From assembly GCF_002834385.1 (NCBI RefSeq), contig NZ_PITQ01000002.1, positions 124,001 to 188,000 on the forward strand: a DNA stretch of 64,000 bases, in the 5' to 3' direction. The translations under genes and the position numbers were made by a program. Shown in pieces: positions 1-11,346 of the stretch (positions are counted from its first letter, which is position 1; each line of letters starts with the position of its first letter). Origin of the DNA: Rahnella sp. AA. GTDB taxonomy: Bacteria; Pseudomonadota; Gammaproteobacteria; Enterobacterales; Enterobacteriaceae. The notes under the pieces are model-generated. The model was not told where the DNA came from and searched no databases. It was given only the letters and a program-made list of their open reading frames with translations.

Positions 1-112
1 TTTTTTCTGCTTCACCGCCCGGATCGACAAGCGCGGCCTGATTGGTTTTAGCACACCAGATCAGTGAACAATTCTGGCTGAACGCCGTGACGGTAATAAG
101 ATGGATTTTCAT
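1..112 (-). CDS. gloC: GloC/YcbL metallo-hydrolase, 5' end only
   Basis: Only the first 37 codons are present; the gene runs off the left edge. The N-terminus contains [15 protein letters not shown] and then LVDPGG, the opening strands of the small metallo-beta-lactamase-fold hydrolases YcbL/GloC, type II glyoxalases that split S-lactoylglutathione to D-lactate and glutathione in the cytoplasm. The zinc-binding HxHxDH motif lies beyond the edge, so activity cannot be judged. The start ATG (110-112) follows the mepK stop by 51 nt on the same strand, with no terminator between, so it is probably the distal gene of a mepK-gloC unit. Identification rests on a short stretch but the stretch is distinctive. 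Confidence 0.85.
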   Translation of the reverse strand, partial: MKIHLITVTAFSQNCSLIWCAKTNQAALVDPGGEAEK

Positions 113-163
113 AGGGCTCCACAAAATGGCCTGCACATTCAGGCAGGCCATTAATTACGCACA

Positions 164-715
164 TTACCAGGTCCGTGCCGGCCCGGTATCGATGTGCACA
201 AAGTTACTTCGTGGATAATATCCTACACCACCCATCCGCATTTTTAATGCTGCTTTGCGGATATTGCTCAGTTCGATGCCCTGGATATGGAAATCCATGG
301 CCTGCCCAAGCGTGTGGTAACTGTGTTTTGCTACACCACTTCCCGGTTCACGCATGCTGTTATTGGTCGCCAGAGAACGGTAGCCGGAAATAAGCTGAAC
401 CGGTCTGTTCACGCCACCGAGCATCACCTGCAGACGATAGAGATGATCGAATAACGCGGGATCGATAGATTTTACCTTTTCCGCGCGATAGTCCCTGAAC
501 AGATGATTCAACCGGGCCAACTCATCCTTGTTATAACGCTTTCCATCAAAAAACTCGGTTTTGAGGGTTTCGCCGGTATTTATATTATTAACCACTAAAA
601 TACGCGGACGAGGTGTGGAAAGAGTGGCGAATACACGACCTGGAAGCAATGCAATCCCCATAGCGGCACTGCTTAATGCCAGCCATTTACGGCGATGTTT
701 GTCGATTTCATTCAT
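164..715 (-). CDS. mepK: MepK murein endopeptidase (YcbK)
   Basis: A 183-residue periplasmic zinc hydrolase of the M15-like DUF882 family. In E. coli MepK cuts mDap-mDap (3-3) and some D-Ala-mDap (4-3) cross-links in peptidoglycan. Residues 8-9 are a twin arginine (RRKWLAL), followed by a hydrophobic stretch and ATLST, so export by the Tat route is likely. Zinc ligands are visible as SYHTLGQAMD (H134, D141) and FVHIDTG (H174). The frame stays open 73 codons upstream, but I start at the ATG at 713-715, where the conserved family N-terminus begins. It sits just after ldtD, which makes the 3-3 cross-links that MepK can cut, so the pair makes functional sense. Confidence 0.95.
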   Translation of the reverse strand: MNEIDKHRRKWLALSSAAMGIALLPGRVFATLSTPRPRILVVNNINTGETLKTEFFDGKRYNKDELARLNHLFRDYRAEKVKSIDPALFDHLYRLQVMLGGVNRPVQLISGYRSLATNNSMREPGSGVAKHSYHTLGQAMDFHIQGIELSNIRKAALKMRMGGVGYYPRSNFVHIDTGPARTW

Positions 716-817
716 GAACAGTTTACTATCCGGTAAGAGAGTCAAAAATAGGTCCCGATCTGAACCGTTTTGAACCATAACCGCCAAATTTCTGCGAGTC
801 AAGGGACCCAAATAAGC

Positions 818-850
818 AAAACGAGCGTGCCAGTAGCTCACGCTCGTTTT
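818..850 (-). terminator. Bidirectional terminator after ldtD
   Basis: A perfect 12-bp stem (818-829 with 839-850) with a 9-nt loop. The GC core CGAGCGTG is flanked by four A on one side and four T on the other, so it can stop transcription in both directions. It lies 44 nt beyond the ldtD stop and separates ldtD from mepK. Confidence 0.8.
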
Positions 851-893
851 ACAGACAAAACCTTTGACCCTTATCAGATTAGTTTTACTGCAT

Positions 894-2744
894 TTATTGA
901 AGCAATTTTTCTGCCTGAGGCAAAATTTGTGCACCCGATCTCACGGTTGCATCATAATTGTAAATATCTGTACGGAATTGCGGCTTACCATCATCGGCAA
1001 CCCACGCCGTCAGATAAAACAGTTTTACCGGTATATGATGGCGTATCGCCACATAGGTCGTATTGCCCCCCTGCAGCGCAGTAGAAATGCGCGTGTCATT
1101 CCAGCCCGCATCCTGCAACAGCATATTCGCCAGCTCGGAAGCTTTATTCACCCTCACACAGCCTGAACTCAACGCACGAATATCTTTACTAAAAAGATTG
1201 TGGTTCGGCGTGTCGTGCAGATAAATAGCATCAGAACTTGGCATATTAAATTTATAACGCCCCAGAGAGTTGTTCGCTCCCGGTGCCTGGCGGATGCGAT
1301 ACGGGAAATGGCTCGGTGAAACCATTGCCCAGTCAATCATCGTCGGGTCGATCACCTCGGCATCATTACTCCATCCTGACAACACCTGATAACCATGTTG
1401 CTGGAAGTAAGTCGGATTGTTCATGGCCTTAGGCATGATGTCTTCACGTACCAGCGTCGTGGGCACATTCCACGGTGGATTCACCACCACGTTATTAAGC
1501 GCACTGCTCATTAATGGCGTTTTTCTGCTTGGGCGCCCGACGATCACCCGTGACGACAATACTTCGCTGCCATTGAGGTAGTAGGTAAGCTGGTAGTTAG
1601 GAATGTTCACCATAATACCGGTGCTGACATTGCCCGGCAGAATACGCAAACGCTGAATATTAAGTGCCAGCAAGGTGGCACGTAATTGTGGAGAAGCATT
1701 TAGCCACTGGCGTGTACGCCCGCCGATAATGCCATCAGCCTCAAGCCCTTGCCATTTCTGAAAGCGTTTCACCGCAGCCACCAAATCTGGCGTGTACTGG
1801 TTGTTTGCAACAGCAACTGGCGCCGCTGGCGCGGTGTTCTCTGCGGACTGAACGGATGGCAGAACGTCCTGTACTGACGTCGCAGAAGGGCTTACCGCAG
1901 GTGTTGCGGGCTGAGCTTTATCTGCGGTTTCATCGACGGAAAGATCGTCATTTGCCGCACTTCCCGGGGTGTTCGGTGCAATGGTTTCATCTGTCGGTTT
2001 CGGGGATTGGCTCTCCTGCGGCGTTGCGACCATCATACCGGTCCGGGTCAGAATCTCCCGTAACGCCGGGATGTCATCACTGATTTGATCCGGGCGCAAG
2101 CTGGCTGAACCAGTCATGGCAGGCCACGGATGGTTATCCGCCAACATCATTTTCAGCGCTTCATGCATTTTAGGATAATAGGGGTGCTGCGGTGCCAGAG
2201 TCGACAGATAATGTGAGGTATTTCCCTGACGCACGGCCAGTTGCCACTGATTGATCACCGTCAGTGATGGTGTTGTCATCTTATACGGGGTGTTGCTGTA
2301 CAGCCAGGTATCCCCATTGGCCTCCACGCTGCTGGTAAACTGTAAATAACCTAACATCGCATCAGACAGCACAACATCCCGGGCCATACCCGTGACTTGC
2401 GGATCCGTCAGCCATTTCACCCATTGAGTGAACTGAGGCTGAATCCCCGAAATAGCCAGTTCCGCCAGTTGTTGTTGGAATATCTGGACTGTTTCCCGAT
2501 CCTTCCACATTGGCTGCATATGGTTTGCGGCATAAAGTGAGGACAACGTCGGCAGGTAAAGCGGCCTGATGCCTCTTGGCAGTAATTCTGCCTGCAGCTG
2601 GCTCATACTTTGTACGCTTGATAACGTTGTTTTTCCTACCGGCATGGAGGGTATTGCGGCCCAGGCAGCAAACCATGGCGACAGGCCACTCGCCAGCAGA
2701 CAGCTGGCGACTAAAAACTTGAGAGACCTTTGATTCGTTAACAT
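894..2744 (-). CDS. ldtD: L,D-transpeptidase LdtD (YcbB)
   Basis: A 616-residue periplasmic L,D-transpeptidase that forms 3-3 (mDap-mDap) peptidoglycan cross-links and can confer beta-lactam tolerance in E. coli. The N-terminus is a signal peptide ([17 protein letters not shown]). A Pro/Ala/Thr-rich linker lies around residues 245-315, then a peptidoglycan-binding repeat ([18 protein letters not shown], about 325-345) and the YkuD catalytic domain. The active site is intact: HDTPNHNLF and SSGCVRVN, with the catalytic cysteine at residue 529. Length matches the E. coli protein. It is transcribed alone, ending in the hairpin at 818-850; upstream features are described under 2745-3107. Confidence 0.96.
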   Translation of the reverse strand: MLTNQRSLKFLVASCLLASGLSPWFAAWAAIPSMPVGKTTLSSVQSMSQLQAELLPRGIRPLYLPTLSSLYAANHMQPMWKDRETVQIFQQQLAELAISGIQPQFTQWVKWLTDPQVTGMARDVVLSDAMLGYLQFTSSVEANGDTWLYSNTPYKMTTPSLTVINQWQLAVRQGNTSHYLSTLAPQHPYYPKMHEALKMMLADNHPWPAMTGSASLRPDQISDDIPALREILTRTGMMVATPQESQSPKPTDETIAPNTPGSAANDDLSVDETADKAQPATPAVSPSATSVQDVLPSVQSAENTAPAAPVAVANNQYTPDLVAAVKRFQKWQGLEADGIIGGRTRQWLNASPQLRATLLALNIQRLRILPGNVSTGIMVNIPNYQLTYYLNGSEVLSSRVIVGRPSRKTPLMSSALNNVVVNPPWNVPTTLVREDIMPKAMNNPTYFQQHGYQVLSGWSNDAEVIDPTMIDWAMVSPSHFPYRIRQAPGANNSLGRYKFNMPSSDAIYLHDTPNHNLFSKDIRALSSGCVRVNKASELANMLLQDAGWNDTRISTALQGGNTTYVAIRHHIPVKLFYLTAWVADDGKPQFRTDIYNYDATVRSGAQILPQAEKLLQ

Positions 2745-3107
2745 CTTCCCTTGCCTCCCGATAAAGTGCCCAATTTCATCCCCAAAATTAAGCCAGCAGC
2801 TCTTGGATTAAGTATATAAAGAGAATTCTTTTTTTGCGCAGGAACTCAATGAAATAGAGTCCGCGTGTAACGTAAAGACTCTAAGCCAGCCGTCAGCCGA
2901 AATAAAGACTTCATTACGTACTTTCCCTCCGGCAACCGAGCATTAGCTCATAATTCAACCAATGATTTTGGGGGAGCTTTATCTTTAATTTAGGACGGCG
3001 ATAGATTCGCTCAAAAGCATCTCTGGCGTGAATAAATATATGCCGTGACGAAGGGGTTTAAGAGAAGTCGTGTCGAAGCAGAGCCGGGCAGAATGACTCA
3101 GAAACAG
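2745..3107. promoter_or_regulatory. ldtD upstream region
   Basis: About 360 bases without a gene. Reading minus, the best -10 is TATACT (complement of 2811-2816), giving a start near 2804; no good -35 is visible, so an activator may be needed. At 2855-2861 and 2877-2883 lie 7-bp inverted arms (TAGAGTC / GACTCTA). Between them is the tandem GTAAC-GTAAA (2867-2876), which loosely resembles a CpxR half-site pair but without the usual spacing. I see no reading frame with coding character. Confidence 0.35.
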
Positions 3108-3126
3108 GCCCCGGAAAAACCGGGGC
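3101..3126 (-). terminator. Terminator hairpin after mukB
   Basis: A 7-bp GC-only stem (3108-3114 with 3120-3126) with a five-base loop, 21 nt beyond the mukB stop. The following U-tract on the minus transcript is weak (CUGUUUC), so termination may be partial. Confidence 0.6.
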
Positions 3127-3147
3127 TCAGAATCACTTTAAAAATTA

Positions 3148-6100
3148 TCAGGAAACATCAGCGTCCGTAGTTGCCAGAACGGGTAAGTCTTGTGCAAAAC
3201 CCCGCAGGCCAACAACGTGAACATGCTCGTTGTTACCAAACACTTTACGCACCAGCTTATAGGTCGTCCCTTTTTCAGGGCTGATGTTTTCCGGGGCAGC
3301 GATAATCAGCTGCATTTCCAAACGGTCGCAAAGCTCAAACAGCGTGGCGATAGATTTGGCATCCAGACGGGCGGCTTCATCGAGGAATAACAGACGGCAC
3401 GGTGAAATATCTTTTCCGCGCATACGGCTCGATTCATCTTCCCAGCTCTGCACGACCATCACCAGAATCGACATACCGGTACCGATCGCTTCACCAGTCG
3501 ATAACGCGCCACTTTCTGCACGTAACCAGCCGTCAGACCCGCGGTTAACCTCCACTTCCATCTCAAGGTAGTTGCGGTAATCGAGCAATTCCTCACCAAT
3601 GGTTTGCGGTGTGCGCTGGCCCATATCGATTTGCGGATTCAGGCGCTGATACAGTTTCGCCAGTGCTTCCGAGAAGGTCAGGCGGTTGCTGCTAAACAAG
3701 TCCTGATGCTGTTCTTGTTGCTCAGAGAGCACATCCAGCAAACCAGCGTGGGCTTCACGCACGTTCACGTTCAGACGAACGCTTTTCACCTGACCAAAGG
3801 CCACAGCCTGCAGGCCCTGGTTCAATTGGCGGATACGGTTTTGCTCGCGCTGAATCGTCTTGCGAATAATATTCGCCACACTCTTCGAGCTGATGGCCAG
3901 CTGTTGTTCACGTGCAGTCAGCTCTTCGGTCAGACGCCCGAGCTCGATTTCCATCTGTTCAATGGCTTCAACCGGATCATCAGTGCGGATAATATCCTGA
4001 CGAATACGTTCGCGCAGATGCTGATAGACCGCAATGTAGAACTGAATTTTACGTTCCGGCCGTTTTGGATCTTCGGAAAGACGCAGCACATCGCGCAGAT
4101 GCTCGTTGTCAGATACCGCAAGGCGCAACGCCCCAAGCGATTTATCCGACATGGAGCGCAGTTCGTCGCCATCCATATAAGCCAGCTCACGGCGGTGCAG
4201 GCGGCGCTCAACGCCGTTGTCTTTCACCAGACGCATTACCGCACACCAGCCCGCCTTCGACGTGACTACCTGCTCACGGCTCTGGTGATAATCGCGCTCA
4301 AGTTTGCGCAATTTCTTCTGCAGGTTATCCATTTCCGCTTCGCAGAAAGTGATCTGTTTTTCCAGCTGGTTACAACGGGCGCGGTTAGTGCTCAGTGCGG
4401 TATGCAACTCGTCACGACGAGTTTTAGCACGCGCTTCTGCATCAGGATCGGCCTTAACGCCGATATCCTGTAGCTCCTGCCCTAACTCTTTAAGCATATC
4501 CCGTTTGGCATCAAACGAACTTTTCAGTGAAGCCAGAACCTGACTGTATTGCGTCAGTTGAGCCTGATGCTGACGCATCTGCTCACGGGCGCGGGTACGC
4601 TCGGCTTCCGCATGCTCAAGGCGCTGACGCAACTTGTCATTGAGATCGGTATTTTCATTCAGCATGCCGGCAGAATCGGTATAGCTGAAGTGAGCACGAC
4701 GTTGCACCACTTCGGTCAGGGCGAAAGCCTGCTGCTTGGCCAGACGCTGAGCGTGCTGGGCCTGAGCATAATCTTCTTTCAGTTGCTCATGCTGCTCCGG
4801 ATCGCTCTGCAGCACTGAGGCCAGAGGTTCCAGCTTGCCCAGTGAAATGCCGTGCTGCTGGATGAAGCGGGCAGAATCCTGCGCCTCTTCCATTTCTTCA
4901 CGGATTTCTTCAACGCGATCAATCAGCGTTTCATCACACAACAACCCCACACGCGGTTGCAATTTGTTGAGCATGCCAATCGCATCTTTCGACTGCTCGT
5001 ATTGCTGGCGCTGCTGCTGATTCTGACCTTCATGTGCATTAAAAGCACGTTCCAGTTCGCCACGGCGCCCGTTTAAGGTACGGATTTCCGCTTCAGGATC
5101 TGCGTCAAAAGCGACAGCCAGATGGCTGCCGATAAAACGGCTGAACGCCTGGTGTGCCCGTTGAATTTTCTGCACATCAAACGACAGTGTCGCGTAACGC
5201 TCAGACAAACTTTCACGTTCTTTTTGCAAGGTTTCCAGACGATTTTCACGCGCAGCGCGGCCAAAAAGAGGCACCTGCGGGAAGTGAGAATAACGCCACT
5301 GACGGTCACCCGTTTTTACCAGGACCGCGCCTTCCATTTCGTCAACTTCGAAAACGTTGTCATCGAAAGATTGCGGGTCCCCTTCAATGAGATAGAGGTC
5401 TTCAGGGCAATCGTCCAGACCTTCCAGTTGCTCGCGGATAAGGGATAAATCAGGAACAACAATCGCGTGACGTGAAGGGCCATACAAAGCGGAGAAGTAA
5501 GGTGCATCATCGATGGTGACGTCGTCATAAATTTCAGACAGCAGCACACCGCCGAAACGTTCAGCCAGCGCAATCATACGAGGATCTTCTGCGCCACTTG
5601 GCTGGCTCAGACGGGTGATCTGCCCTTCAATGCGGCGTTTGCGGGCTGCGACTTCGTCACGCTCAACCGTAGTTTCACGTTCGCTTTCCAGCAACTGCTG
5701 CATGTACTCGGTGACCTGCTGGCTGTTTTCCAGCGGCTCTTTGCTCTGTTCGCTTAACTGGCTAAGGGCTTCCTGTGCGGCCAGCCATACCGGTGCACGA
5801 GCTGTGAGTTCACGAATACGCGACTGCACCTGCTCAAGTTCCTGACGCATTTCCATGCGACGTTCACCGGCCTGCGATACCACAATCTGCAATTCTTCGA
5901 TTTGTACTTCCAGCTCACGCTGCATTTCGTCCAAATCTTCCGGATGAACATCCTGGCCTGTACGTTTGCAGAATTCCTGCAACTGACGTTCAGCATCCTG
6001 TTGCTCACGCAGGCGGCCTTCGAGCTCAGACAAACGCATGCGCAGAGGCTCGACACGCTCAGCCTGATGTTGCTGAGAAGACCAGTCGCGCAGCAATTCA

Positions 6101-7596
6101 CGCGCCGTCTGCCAGGCCTCACTGCGGCTGACTTCACCGGCAATTTTCACCACCAGCTGATATGCATTTTCGAACTGACTGTGCGCAGCTGAAGCCACGC
6201 TCATCTTCTGTTCGAGCATCAGCAGGATTTCAGTCGCTTCCTGTTCCTTACTTTGGAACGTTTCCAGCCATTCCTCACTGTTCTGAGTGCTCAGATCCGG
6301 GATTTGGCATAAATTGCGTGCACGTTCAATCGCCTGCAATGCCTGCTGGTACTGAATCGCACGGGTTTGCTGAACATCCAGTGCCTGCTGATAATCTGCC
6401 AGCTGGCTTTTCAGTTCATCCACTTCCAGTTCGGCCGCCTCAGCCCGTGCTTCATGCTCAGCATGCAATTCGCTGGCTTCCGCCACCACTTCGTTTTGTT
6501 CTTCCAGACGGTATGTCAGCTCTTCGAGATCACCTTCGTAACGCTCGATTTTTTCCTGCTGACGCATTGCTGTCTGCACCAGGCTGAGATGATCGCTGGC
6601 CGCCTGATAATCGGTTTCCAGATCACTTTGCGAGCCGCTCTGCTCAGCCAGTTCACGCGCCATTTCGACGTGGCGATATTGCTCGCCGGACAATTGTTTA
6701 CGGCTGGAGAGCAAGTCATTACGCAGCACTAACGCGCCATCGAGATGAATTCGCCGTTCGTTCGCGTGGCGCATATAGTCTGCGGCAACGTAAGACGTCG
6801 CCTCAGAAATCAGATGTTTGAACAAATCACGATCAGACTGCGTTACACGGATGGCCTCAAGCGTCATCCGGTTTTCACGCAGCGCCGCTTCCATATCCTG
6901 GAAGGCCTTGCGCACACCGCTGTTTTCCGGCAACAGATAGTCGCGCAGGGAGCGGGTGATCGCACTCGAAATACCGCCATACAGCGATGCTTCAATCAAA
7001 CGGTAGAACTTGCTACGGTCAGATGCAGAACGTAAACGACGCGGTATGACCCCCAGATCGAACATTAGCGCGTGGTAATCAGTGATCGAGTTGAACTGCT
7101 TAAACTGGACACCTTCCATGGCTTCGACGCGATCTTTCAGTTCCTGCAAAGACAGGACCCGTGCCTGGCGTTCACCCACCGTTTCAGTCAGCATTTCTGT
7201 CGGATTCACCGCAACCGGTAAGCCCTGAATGGTGAAAGGTTTGATGTCAACTTTACGATCCCGGCCTGCTACCTGTTGCAGACGTACGCCAACCACAATG
7301 CGCTGATGGCGCGAGTTGACAACGTCCAACACCGAGTAGCAAACGCCCGCACGCAATTTCCCGTGCAAACCTTTGTCACGTGAACCGGAAGTTGCCCCCG
7401 CTTCCGTCGTGTTACGAAAATGCAGCAACGTCAGATCGGGGATCAGCGCCGTCACGAAGGCAGCCATGGTCGTAGACTTACCCGCCCCGTTACCGCCGGA
7501 AAGCGTGGTGACCAATGAATCGAGGTCAAATGTACGGGCGAAAAAACCGTTCCAGTTAACCAGCGTCAGTGAGCGAAATTTACCGCGTTCAATCAT
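3148..7596 (-). CDS. mukB: Chromosome partition protein MukB (condensin ATPase)
   Basis: A 1482-residue SMC-like ATPase, the core of the MukBEF condensin that compacts and organises the chromosome and works with topoisomerase IV. The N-terminal head carries Walker A GGNGAGKS at residues 34-41. Two very long heptad-rich coiled coils flank a central hinge (about 640-770, containing [15 protein letters not shown]). The C-terminal head carries the ABC-type signature [13 protein letters not shown] and Walker [15 protein letters not shown]. coli MukB is 1486 residues. Its ATG overlaps the mukE stop by 4 nt (ATGA), showing translational coupling in the order cmoM-mukF-mukE-mukB. Confidence 0.98.
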   Translation of the reverse strand: MIERGKFRSLTLVNWNGFFARTFDLDSLVTTLSGGNGAGKSTTMAAFVTALIPDLTLLHFRNTTEAGATSGSRDKGLHGKLRAGVCYSVLDVVNSRHQRIVVGVRLQQVAGRDRKVDIKPFTIQGLPVAVNPTEMLTETVGERQARVLSLQELKDRVEAMEGVQFKQFNSITDYHALMFDLGVIPRRLRSASDRSKFYRLIEASLYGGISSAITRSLRDYLLPENSGVRKAFQDMEAALRENRMTLEAIRVTQSDRDLFKHLISEATSYVAADYMRHANERRIHLDGALVLRNDLLSSRKQLSGEQYRHVEMARELAEQSGSQSDLETDYQAASDHLSLVQTAMRQQEKIERYEGDLEELTYRLEEQNEVVAEASELHAEHEARAEAAELEVDELKSQLADYQQALDVQQTRAIQYQQALQAIERARNLCQIPDLSTQNSEEWLETFQSKEQEATEILLMLEQKMSVASAAHSQFENAYQLVVKIAGEVSRSEAWQTARELLRDWSSQQHQAERVEPLRMRLSELEGRLREQQDAERQLQEFCKRTGQDVHPEDLDEMQRELEVQIEELQIVVSQAGERRMEMRQELEQVQSRIRELTARAPVWLAAQEALSQLSEQSKEPLENSQQVTEYMQQLLESERETTVERDEVAARKRRIEGQITRLSQPSGAEDPRMIALAERFGGVLLSEIYDDVTIDDAPYFSALYGPSRHAIVVPDLSLIREQLEGLDDCPEDLYLIEGDPQSFDDNVFEVDEMEGAVLVKTGDRQWRYSHFPQVPLFGRAARENRLETLQKERESLSERYATLSFDVQKIQRAHQAFSRFIGSHLAVAFDADPEAEIRTLNGRRGELERAFNAHEGQNQQQRQQYEQSKDAIGMLNKLQPRVGLLCDETLIDRVEEIREEMEEAQDSARFIQQHGISLGKLEPLASVLQSDPEQHEQLKEDYAQAQHAQRLAKQQAFALTEVVQRRAHFSYTDSAGMLNENTDLNDKLRQRLEHAEAERTRAREQMRQHQAQLTQYSQVLASLKSSFDAKRDMLKELGQELQDIGVKADPDAEARAKTRRDELHTALSTNRARCNQLEKQITFCEAEMDNLQKKLRKLERDYHQSREQVVTSKAGWCAVMRLVKDNGVERRLHRRELAYMDGDELRSMSDKSLGALRLAVSDNEHLRDVLRLSEDPKRPERKIQFYIAVYQHLRERIRQDIIRTDDPVEAIEQMEIELGRLTEELTAREQQLAISSKSVANIIRKTIQREQNRIRQLNQGLQAVAFGQVKSVRLNVNVREAHAGLLDVLSEQQEQHQDLFSSNRLTFSEALAKLYQRLNPQIDMGQRTPQTIGEELLDYRNYLEMEVEVNRGSDGWLRAESGALSTGEAIGTGMSILVMVVQSWEDESSRMRGKDISPCRLLFLDEAARLDAKSIATLFELCDRLEMQLIIAAPENISPEKGTTYKLVRKVFGNNEHVHVVGLRGFAQDLPVLATTDADVS

Positions 7597-8324
7597 TCCT
7601 GTTCATCCTCTGCGCTCTCATGCCCTTGCTGCCCTGCCTGCAATTCGGTCTCTTCGCTTTCGTCATTCAGTGACAACGCACTGTCAACGGGCATCGCTTC
7701 GCCGTCACGGATCATCCGTAACTGTGCTTCACGGGCATCATCGCCGCTGCGGACATCCGCACCGAAACGGAATACCGCTTCGGTGATACGGAATTTGCTG
7801 CTGTCGACACCCATGAAATACACCATGCCCAGGCGGCGCAGGCGGTTCAAAGATGTACGGACTTTATCCTGTAATTTCTGACGGTCTAAATCCGACCCCG
7901 TTGAGCGCTGATTGACATATTTCAGCAGTTTGTTTTCGTCAGCCAGGCTCAGCAATTCATCGTAAAGTTCCTGTTGCGTGAAGATCCCCTCATGCGCCAG
8001 GCGTTCCGGGCTGAGATACAGATAGCAGAGAATTTTCCCGACCATCATATCCAGCTCGGATAAAACCGAACGAGGAATGAGCGTGGTGGAACGGGGACGT
8101 AAATAGAAGAAACCTTCTGGTGCCCTGATTAATTCCACGCTATAGCGGCTGTAAAACAGTTCCATTTCTTCCTGATAATCCATCAGGAAAGCATGGTTAT
8201 CCAGTTCGTCAATGCCGATATGGCGGCCAGAACGCAGCTGACTGTCAAGGGCAGGAAACACTGAATTTGCCAGTGCCTGCGCCAGCTTAGCTGGCATAAT
8301 GTGTTCAATATTTGTCGATGACAT
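7593..8324 (-). CDS. mukE: Chromosome partition protein MukE
   Basis: A 243-residue winged-helix KITE subunit that bridges MukF and MukB in the condensin complex. Conserved blocks include [19 protein letters not shown] near the N-terminus, [20 protein letters not shown] in the middle and [12 protein letters not shown] near the end; the acidic tail (SEETELQ...AEDEQE) is usual. The frame continues 44 codons upstream, but the family start MSSTNIEH is at 8322-8324. That start overlaps the mukF 3' end by 20 nt, and the mukE stop overlaps the mukB start by 4 nt. Confidence 0.97.
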   Translation of the reverse strand: MSSTNIEHIMPAKLAQALANSVFPALDSQLRSGRHIGIDELDNHAFLMDYQEEMELFYSRYSVELIRAPEGFFYLRPRSTTLIPRSVLSELDMMVGKILCYLYLSPERLAHEGIFTQQELYDELLSLADENKLLKYVNQRSTGSDLDRQKLQDKVRTSLNRLRRLGMVYFMGVDSSKFRITEAVFRFGADVRSGDDAREAQLRMIRDGEAMPVDSALSLNDESEETELQAGQQGHESAEDEQE

Positions 8325-9627
8325 GGGCCTGCACCTTGGCTCCGTAATCATTGATTGCCTGCCATTGGGCATGCAACCCTGAAAAATCTGCTTCAGCCAC
8401 ACCAAGGCGTACAGCCTGGTCGACCACAATTCGCGCGACATCAAAATGTCGGGCACGCGGATACTGTTTGAGGTATTCGCGCATTACCATGCCCAGATTG
8501 AGCGGCGTTTTCTGTTGTTGATAAACCTGTAATGCCTGTTCAATCAATGCCGCAAGTTGTTCGCGGATTTCGTTAAATTCTTCAAACTCAAGATCAGGGG
8601 GGAGTTCACCGGTGACTTCTTCACTGCGCAATGCCAGTTCTTCATCACGCATATCCAGCAGACGATCCGCATTGGCAAAAGTCAGCGTCCACGGCTGATC
8701 AAAGTAATTTTGTACCGACTGGCGCAGACGCTGGGCAAACACGCGATTTTTATCCATGTCGATCGCGGTACGGATAAATTTATGCACATGCCGGTCATAA
8801 CCAATCCACAGGTCAATCGCCTGCTGGCCCCAGCTGGTAATCCGGTCGAGTTTGTTTTGTAAATCGAACACCAGTTTATCGACAAAGCTCAGATCCATTT
8901 CCACCATCGTGGCATCCTGAATGCGCATAAGATGCGCCTGCAACAGGTCACCTGCGGCTTCCAGCGTATCCTGCAATTCACGCAGCGTGCCCGAGGTTTC
9001 TGACAAAAGGATTTCACAGCTGGAAATTGCCGCACGCCAGTCTTTATTGAGCAATGCCGCGATATCATCTTTCACACCCTGCTGCTGCTCGTCCATAATC
9101 CGCTGAGTCATGTCAATACTGTCGAAAATCTCAGCAACGGAATACTTCAGCGGCGCGTAGACGTTGCGATGCCAGTGGAAATCGTCGCCACCCTCTTCGG
9201 CCGCATCAGCTGCGCGCTTCAGTTCCTGGGCAACGATCGACAACTGCATGGACAAACGCAACGTGGAGAATTCACGCTGCCGGATGTAATAATCAGAAAT
9301 ACCGATGGCCAGCGGAGTCAGGCGATAAATGGCGTTGCCATCCGCCAGTTCGCTGACAAACCGGTTGAGCAGACGCTGACGCACCATATCATTGATGGCG
9401 TTATTGGCACGAACGGTGATGGTTTCGTTGGTCTGCTCAAACCCTTTGCTGACATGGCGGAACGCATCGACCAGTTCACCCTCACTCATTTCCCCATCAA
9501 GACGCTCACTGTTTAACGTGGCAATCGCCAGAAGAAAAGCCAGCCGCTCCGTTGGCAGCGAAATTGAGAAATCATTTTTCCGCGCCCAGGCGACCAGTTC
9601 GGGTACAGTCTGGGAAAATTCACTCAT
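8305..9627 (-). CDS. mukF: Chromosome partition protein MukF (kleisin)
   Basis: A 440-residue kleisin of the MukBEF condensin, the same length as in E. coli. The N-terminal winged-helix dimerisation domain begins [17 protein letters not shown]. The middle region is helical, and the C-terminal winged helix that contacts the MukB cap contains [20 protein letters not shown]. Its ATG overlaps the cmoM stop by 4 nt and its 3' end overlaps mukE by 20 nt. Such overlaps make near-stoichiometric production of the complex likely. Confidence 0.98.
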   Translation of the reverse strand: MSEFSQTVPELVAWARKNDFSISLPTERLAFLLAIATLNSERLDGEMSEGELVDAFRHVSKGFEQTNETITVRANNAINDMVRQRLLNRFVSELADGNAIYRLTPLAIGISDYYIRQREFSTLRLSMQLSIVAQELKRAADAAEEGGDDFHWHRNVYAPLKYSVAEIFDSIDMTQRIMDEQQQGVKDDIAALLNKDWRAAISSCEILLSETSGTLRELQDTLEAAGDLLQAHLMRIQDATMVEMDLSFVDKLVFDLQNKLDRITSWGQQAIDLWIGYDRHVHKFIRTAIDMDKNRVFAQRLRQSVQNYFDQPWTLTFANADRLLDMRDEELALRSEEVTGELPPDLEFEEFNEIREQLAALIEQALQVYQQQKTPLNLGMVMREYLKQYPRARHFDVARIVVDQAVRLGVAEADFSGLHAQWQAINDYGAKVQAHVIDKY

Positions 9628-10409
9628 AATTCGTCCTTCAGAATGGGTTTATGCGCCATCACATGGATGTAACGTCCCAAACTAACAAAAGGTTCCTGCC
9701 GGCAATAACGCTGTTCCAGCGCCAGAAGCTCGTCAAAATCCTGTTTATGTTGTTGTCTGTTTCGCAAATAATCGTGGAACACTCTAACACCGGTCTTGCC
9801 GCTTATCTGCATCCCAAGCTCTTCCAGCCACTGATAGACCTGCGCAGGTTCCAGTGGATGATCGGGCAACAGGGAGCTTTTTTTGATTTTTGGCACACCG
9901 GCTTCGACATGGCCGAAATTTCCCAGGATCATGTGCCGCATGACAAGACCGTGGATATTGTAAAACATCAGCGAGATTGCGCCACCCGGCACCAGGCAAT
10001 CGGTCAGTGCGGCCAGTGCATCCCGGGGTTCCGCAAGCCATTCAATGACCGCGTGAAACAATATCAGATCAACCGGCGCTTCCAAATGTTCAGCGATGTG
10101 CTGTGCTGGACAATGTACAAATTGCATGTTGCCGCTCACACCTTTTTCAATCGCTGCGGCCTGTGCGCGACGGATCATCTCACCGGAGAGATCGCACAAC
10201 AAGACCTTATGTCCTAAAGCGGCCAGCTCGCAGGCCATTTGCCCTTCGCCACCGCCTGCATCAAGAATGCGCAAAGGCCGCTGGGGCAAAGTCTTCATCA
10301 ACTCCTGCAGATCCTGACCCAGCACGGCCTGACGGATACGTCCTTTCGTTGTGCCGTAGATATTGCGCGAAAACTTTTCGGCCATATCGTCAAAATTACG
10401 ATCCTGCAT
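9624..10409 (-). CDS. cmoM: tRNA 5-carboxymethoxyuridine methyltransferase CmoM (SmtA)
   Basis: A 261-residue class I SAM-dependent methyltransferase. CmoM methylates the carboxylate of cmo5U at wobble position 34 of certain tRNAs to give mcmo5U. The SAM-binding glycine loop [12 protein letters not shown] (about residues 46-57) is followed by an acidic strand end ([10 protein letters not shown]). The N-terminus [24 protein letters not shown] is characteristic. It is the promoter-proximal gene of the muk operon, as in E. coli, although its chemistry has no obvious tie to condensin; shared transcription may be historical. Divergent elyC starts 156 nt away. Confidence 0.95.
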   Translation of the reverse strand: MQDRNFDDMAEKFSRNIYGTTKGRIRQAVLGQDLQELMKTLPQRPLRILDAGGGEGQMACELAALGHKVLLCDLSGEMIRRAQAAAIEKGVSGNMQFVHCPAQHIAEHLEAPVDLILFHAVIEWLAEPRDALAALTDCLVPGGAISLMFYNIHGLVMRHMILGNFGHVEAGVPKIKKSSLLPDHPLEPAQVYQWLEELGMQISGKTGVRVFHDYLRNRQQHKQDFDELLALEQRYCRQEPFVSLGRYIHVMAHKPILKDEL

Positions 10410-10565
10410 GAATTGAACCTTGTTCCTGAAAACGTTTTGCCGGGTTATCTCTGTGCGGCATCGCCGCGCGAGGTGCTATTTTGGCACAGGCTGGCATAGA
10501 ATAAATCATCCTGACGCGGATTCACGCCCGGATGTCGTTTTTTCACCCAAAAGGACCGGTTTCAG

Positions 10566-11345
10566 ATGCTATTTATCCTCAAAAAGACTTTTGGCGGCCT
10601 GCTGCTTCCTCTGCCTTTTATTCTTATCTTAATGGCTATAGCGCTGGTGTTACTGTGGATGACTCGCTGGCAGAAAACAGGAAAAGTGTTTTTTTCACTG
10701 AGTTGGTTGTTGTTGCTCCTGCTCAGCCTGCAACCGGTCGCGGATCATCTGCTTCGTCCCCTTGAATCTGAATATCATACTTATCAGGTTGAAGGACATA
10801 CGCCGGTGAAATTTGTGGTAGTGCTGGGGGGAGGCTATACCTACAACCCTGACTGGGCACCGAGTTCAAACTTGATCAGCAACAGCCTGCCGCGCGTGAC
10901 AGAAGGCATCCGGATCTATCGCTCGAATCCTGGTTCAAAAATGATTTTTACCGGTGCGCAAGCCATGAGTAATCCAGTGAGCAGCGCGGCGGTCGCAGGG
11001 AAAGTAGCCGAAAGCCTGGGTGTGCCTGAAAGCGATATCATTTTGCTCGACAAACCCAGGGATACACAGCAGGAAGCACAACAAGTCAAAACACTGATCG
11101 GAGAACAGCCCTTCGTGCTGGTCACATCAGCCAACCATTTGCCGCGTGCACTTATTTTCTTTCACCAGCAGGGATTGAATCCCATCCCGGCACCGGCCAA
11201 TCAGCTGGCTATCGATTCCCCGCTCAATCCGTGGGAAAAAGCTTTGCCGCAGGCACTATTCTTATCTCATAGCGAACGGGCATGGTATGAAACGCTCGGG
11301 CGAATCTTGCAATGGATGACTCTGCCTGCGCCCGTAACAAAATGA
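10566..11345 (+). CDS. elyC: Envelope biogenesis factor ElyC
   Basis: A 259-residue inner-membrane protein with two N-terminal transmembrane segments (about 10-30 and 37-58) and a periplasmic DUF218 domain. In E. coli loss of ElyC blocks peptidoglycan assembly at low temperature through a defect in undecaprenyl-phosphate carrier use. Family motifs are present: VVVLGGGYTYNPDWAPSSNL, the TSANHLPRA block, and PAPANQLAIDSPLNPWE. It is alone on the plus strand, divergent from cmoM, and its stop is one base from the stop of convergent ycbJ. Confidence 0.93.
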   Translation: MLFILKKTFGGLLLPLPFILILMAIALVLLWMTRWQKTGKVFFSLSWLLLLLLSLQPVADHLLRPLESEYHTYQVEGHTPVKFVVVLGGGYTYNPDWAPSSNLISNSLPRVTEGIRIYRSNPGSKMIFTGAQAMSNPVSSAAVAGKVAESLGVPESDIILLDKPRDTQQEAQQVKTLIGEQPFVLVTSANHLPRALIFFHQQGLNPIPAPANQLAIDSPLNPWEKALPQALFLSHSERAWYETLGRILQWMTLPAPVTK

Positions 11346-11346
11346 T

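Noticed and set aside
3604-4473. A 289-codon plus-strand frame inside mukB
   Set aside because: Shadow of the coiled-coil coding sequence; Leu/His/Gln-rich composition is what antisense of Glu/Gln/Lys-rich codons gives.
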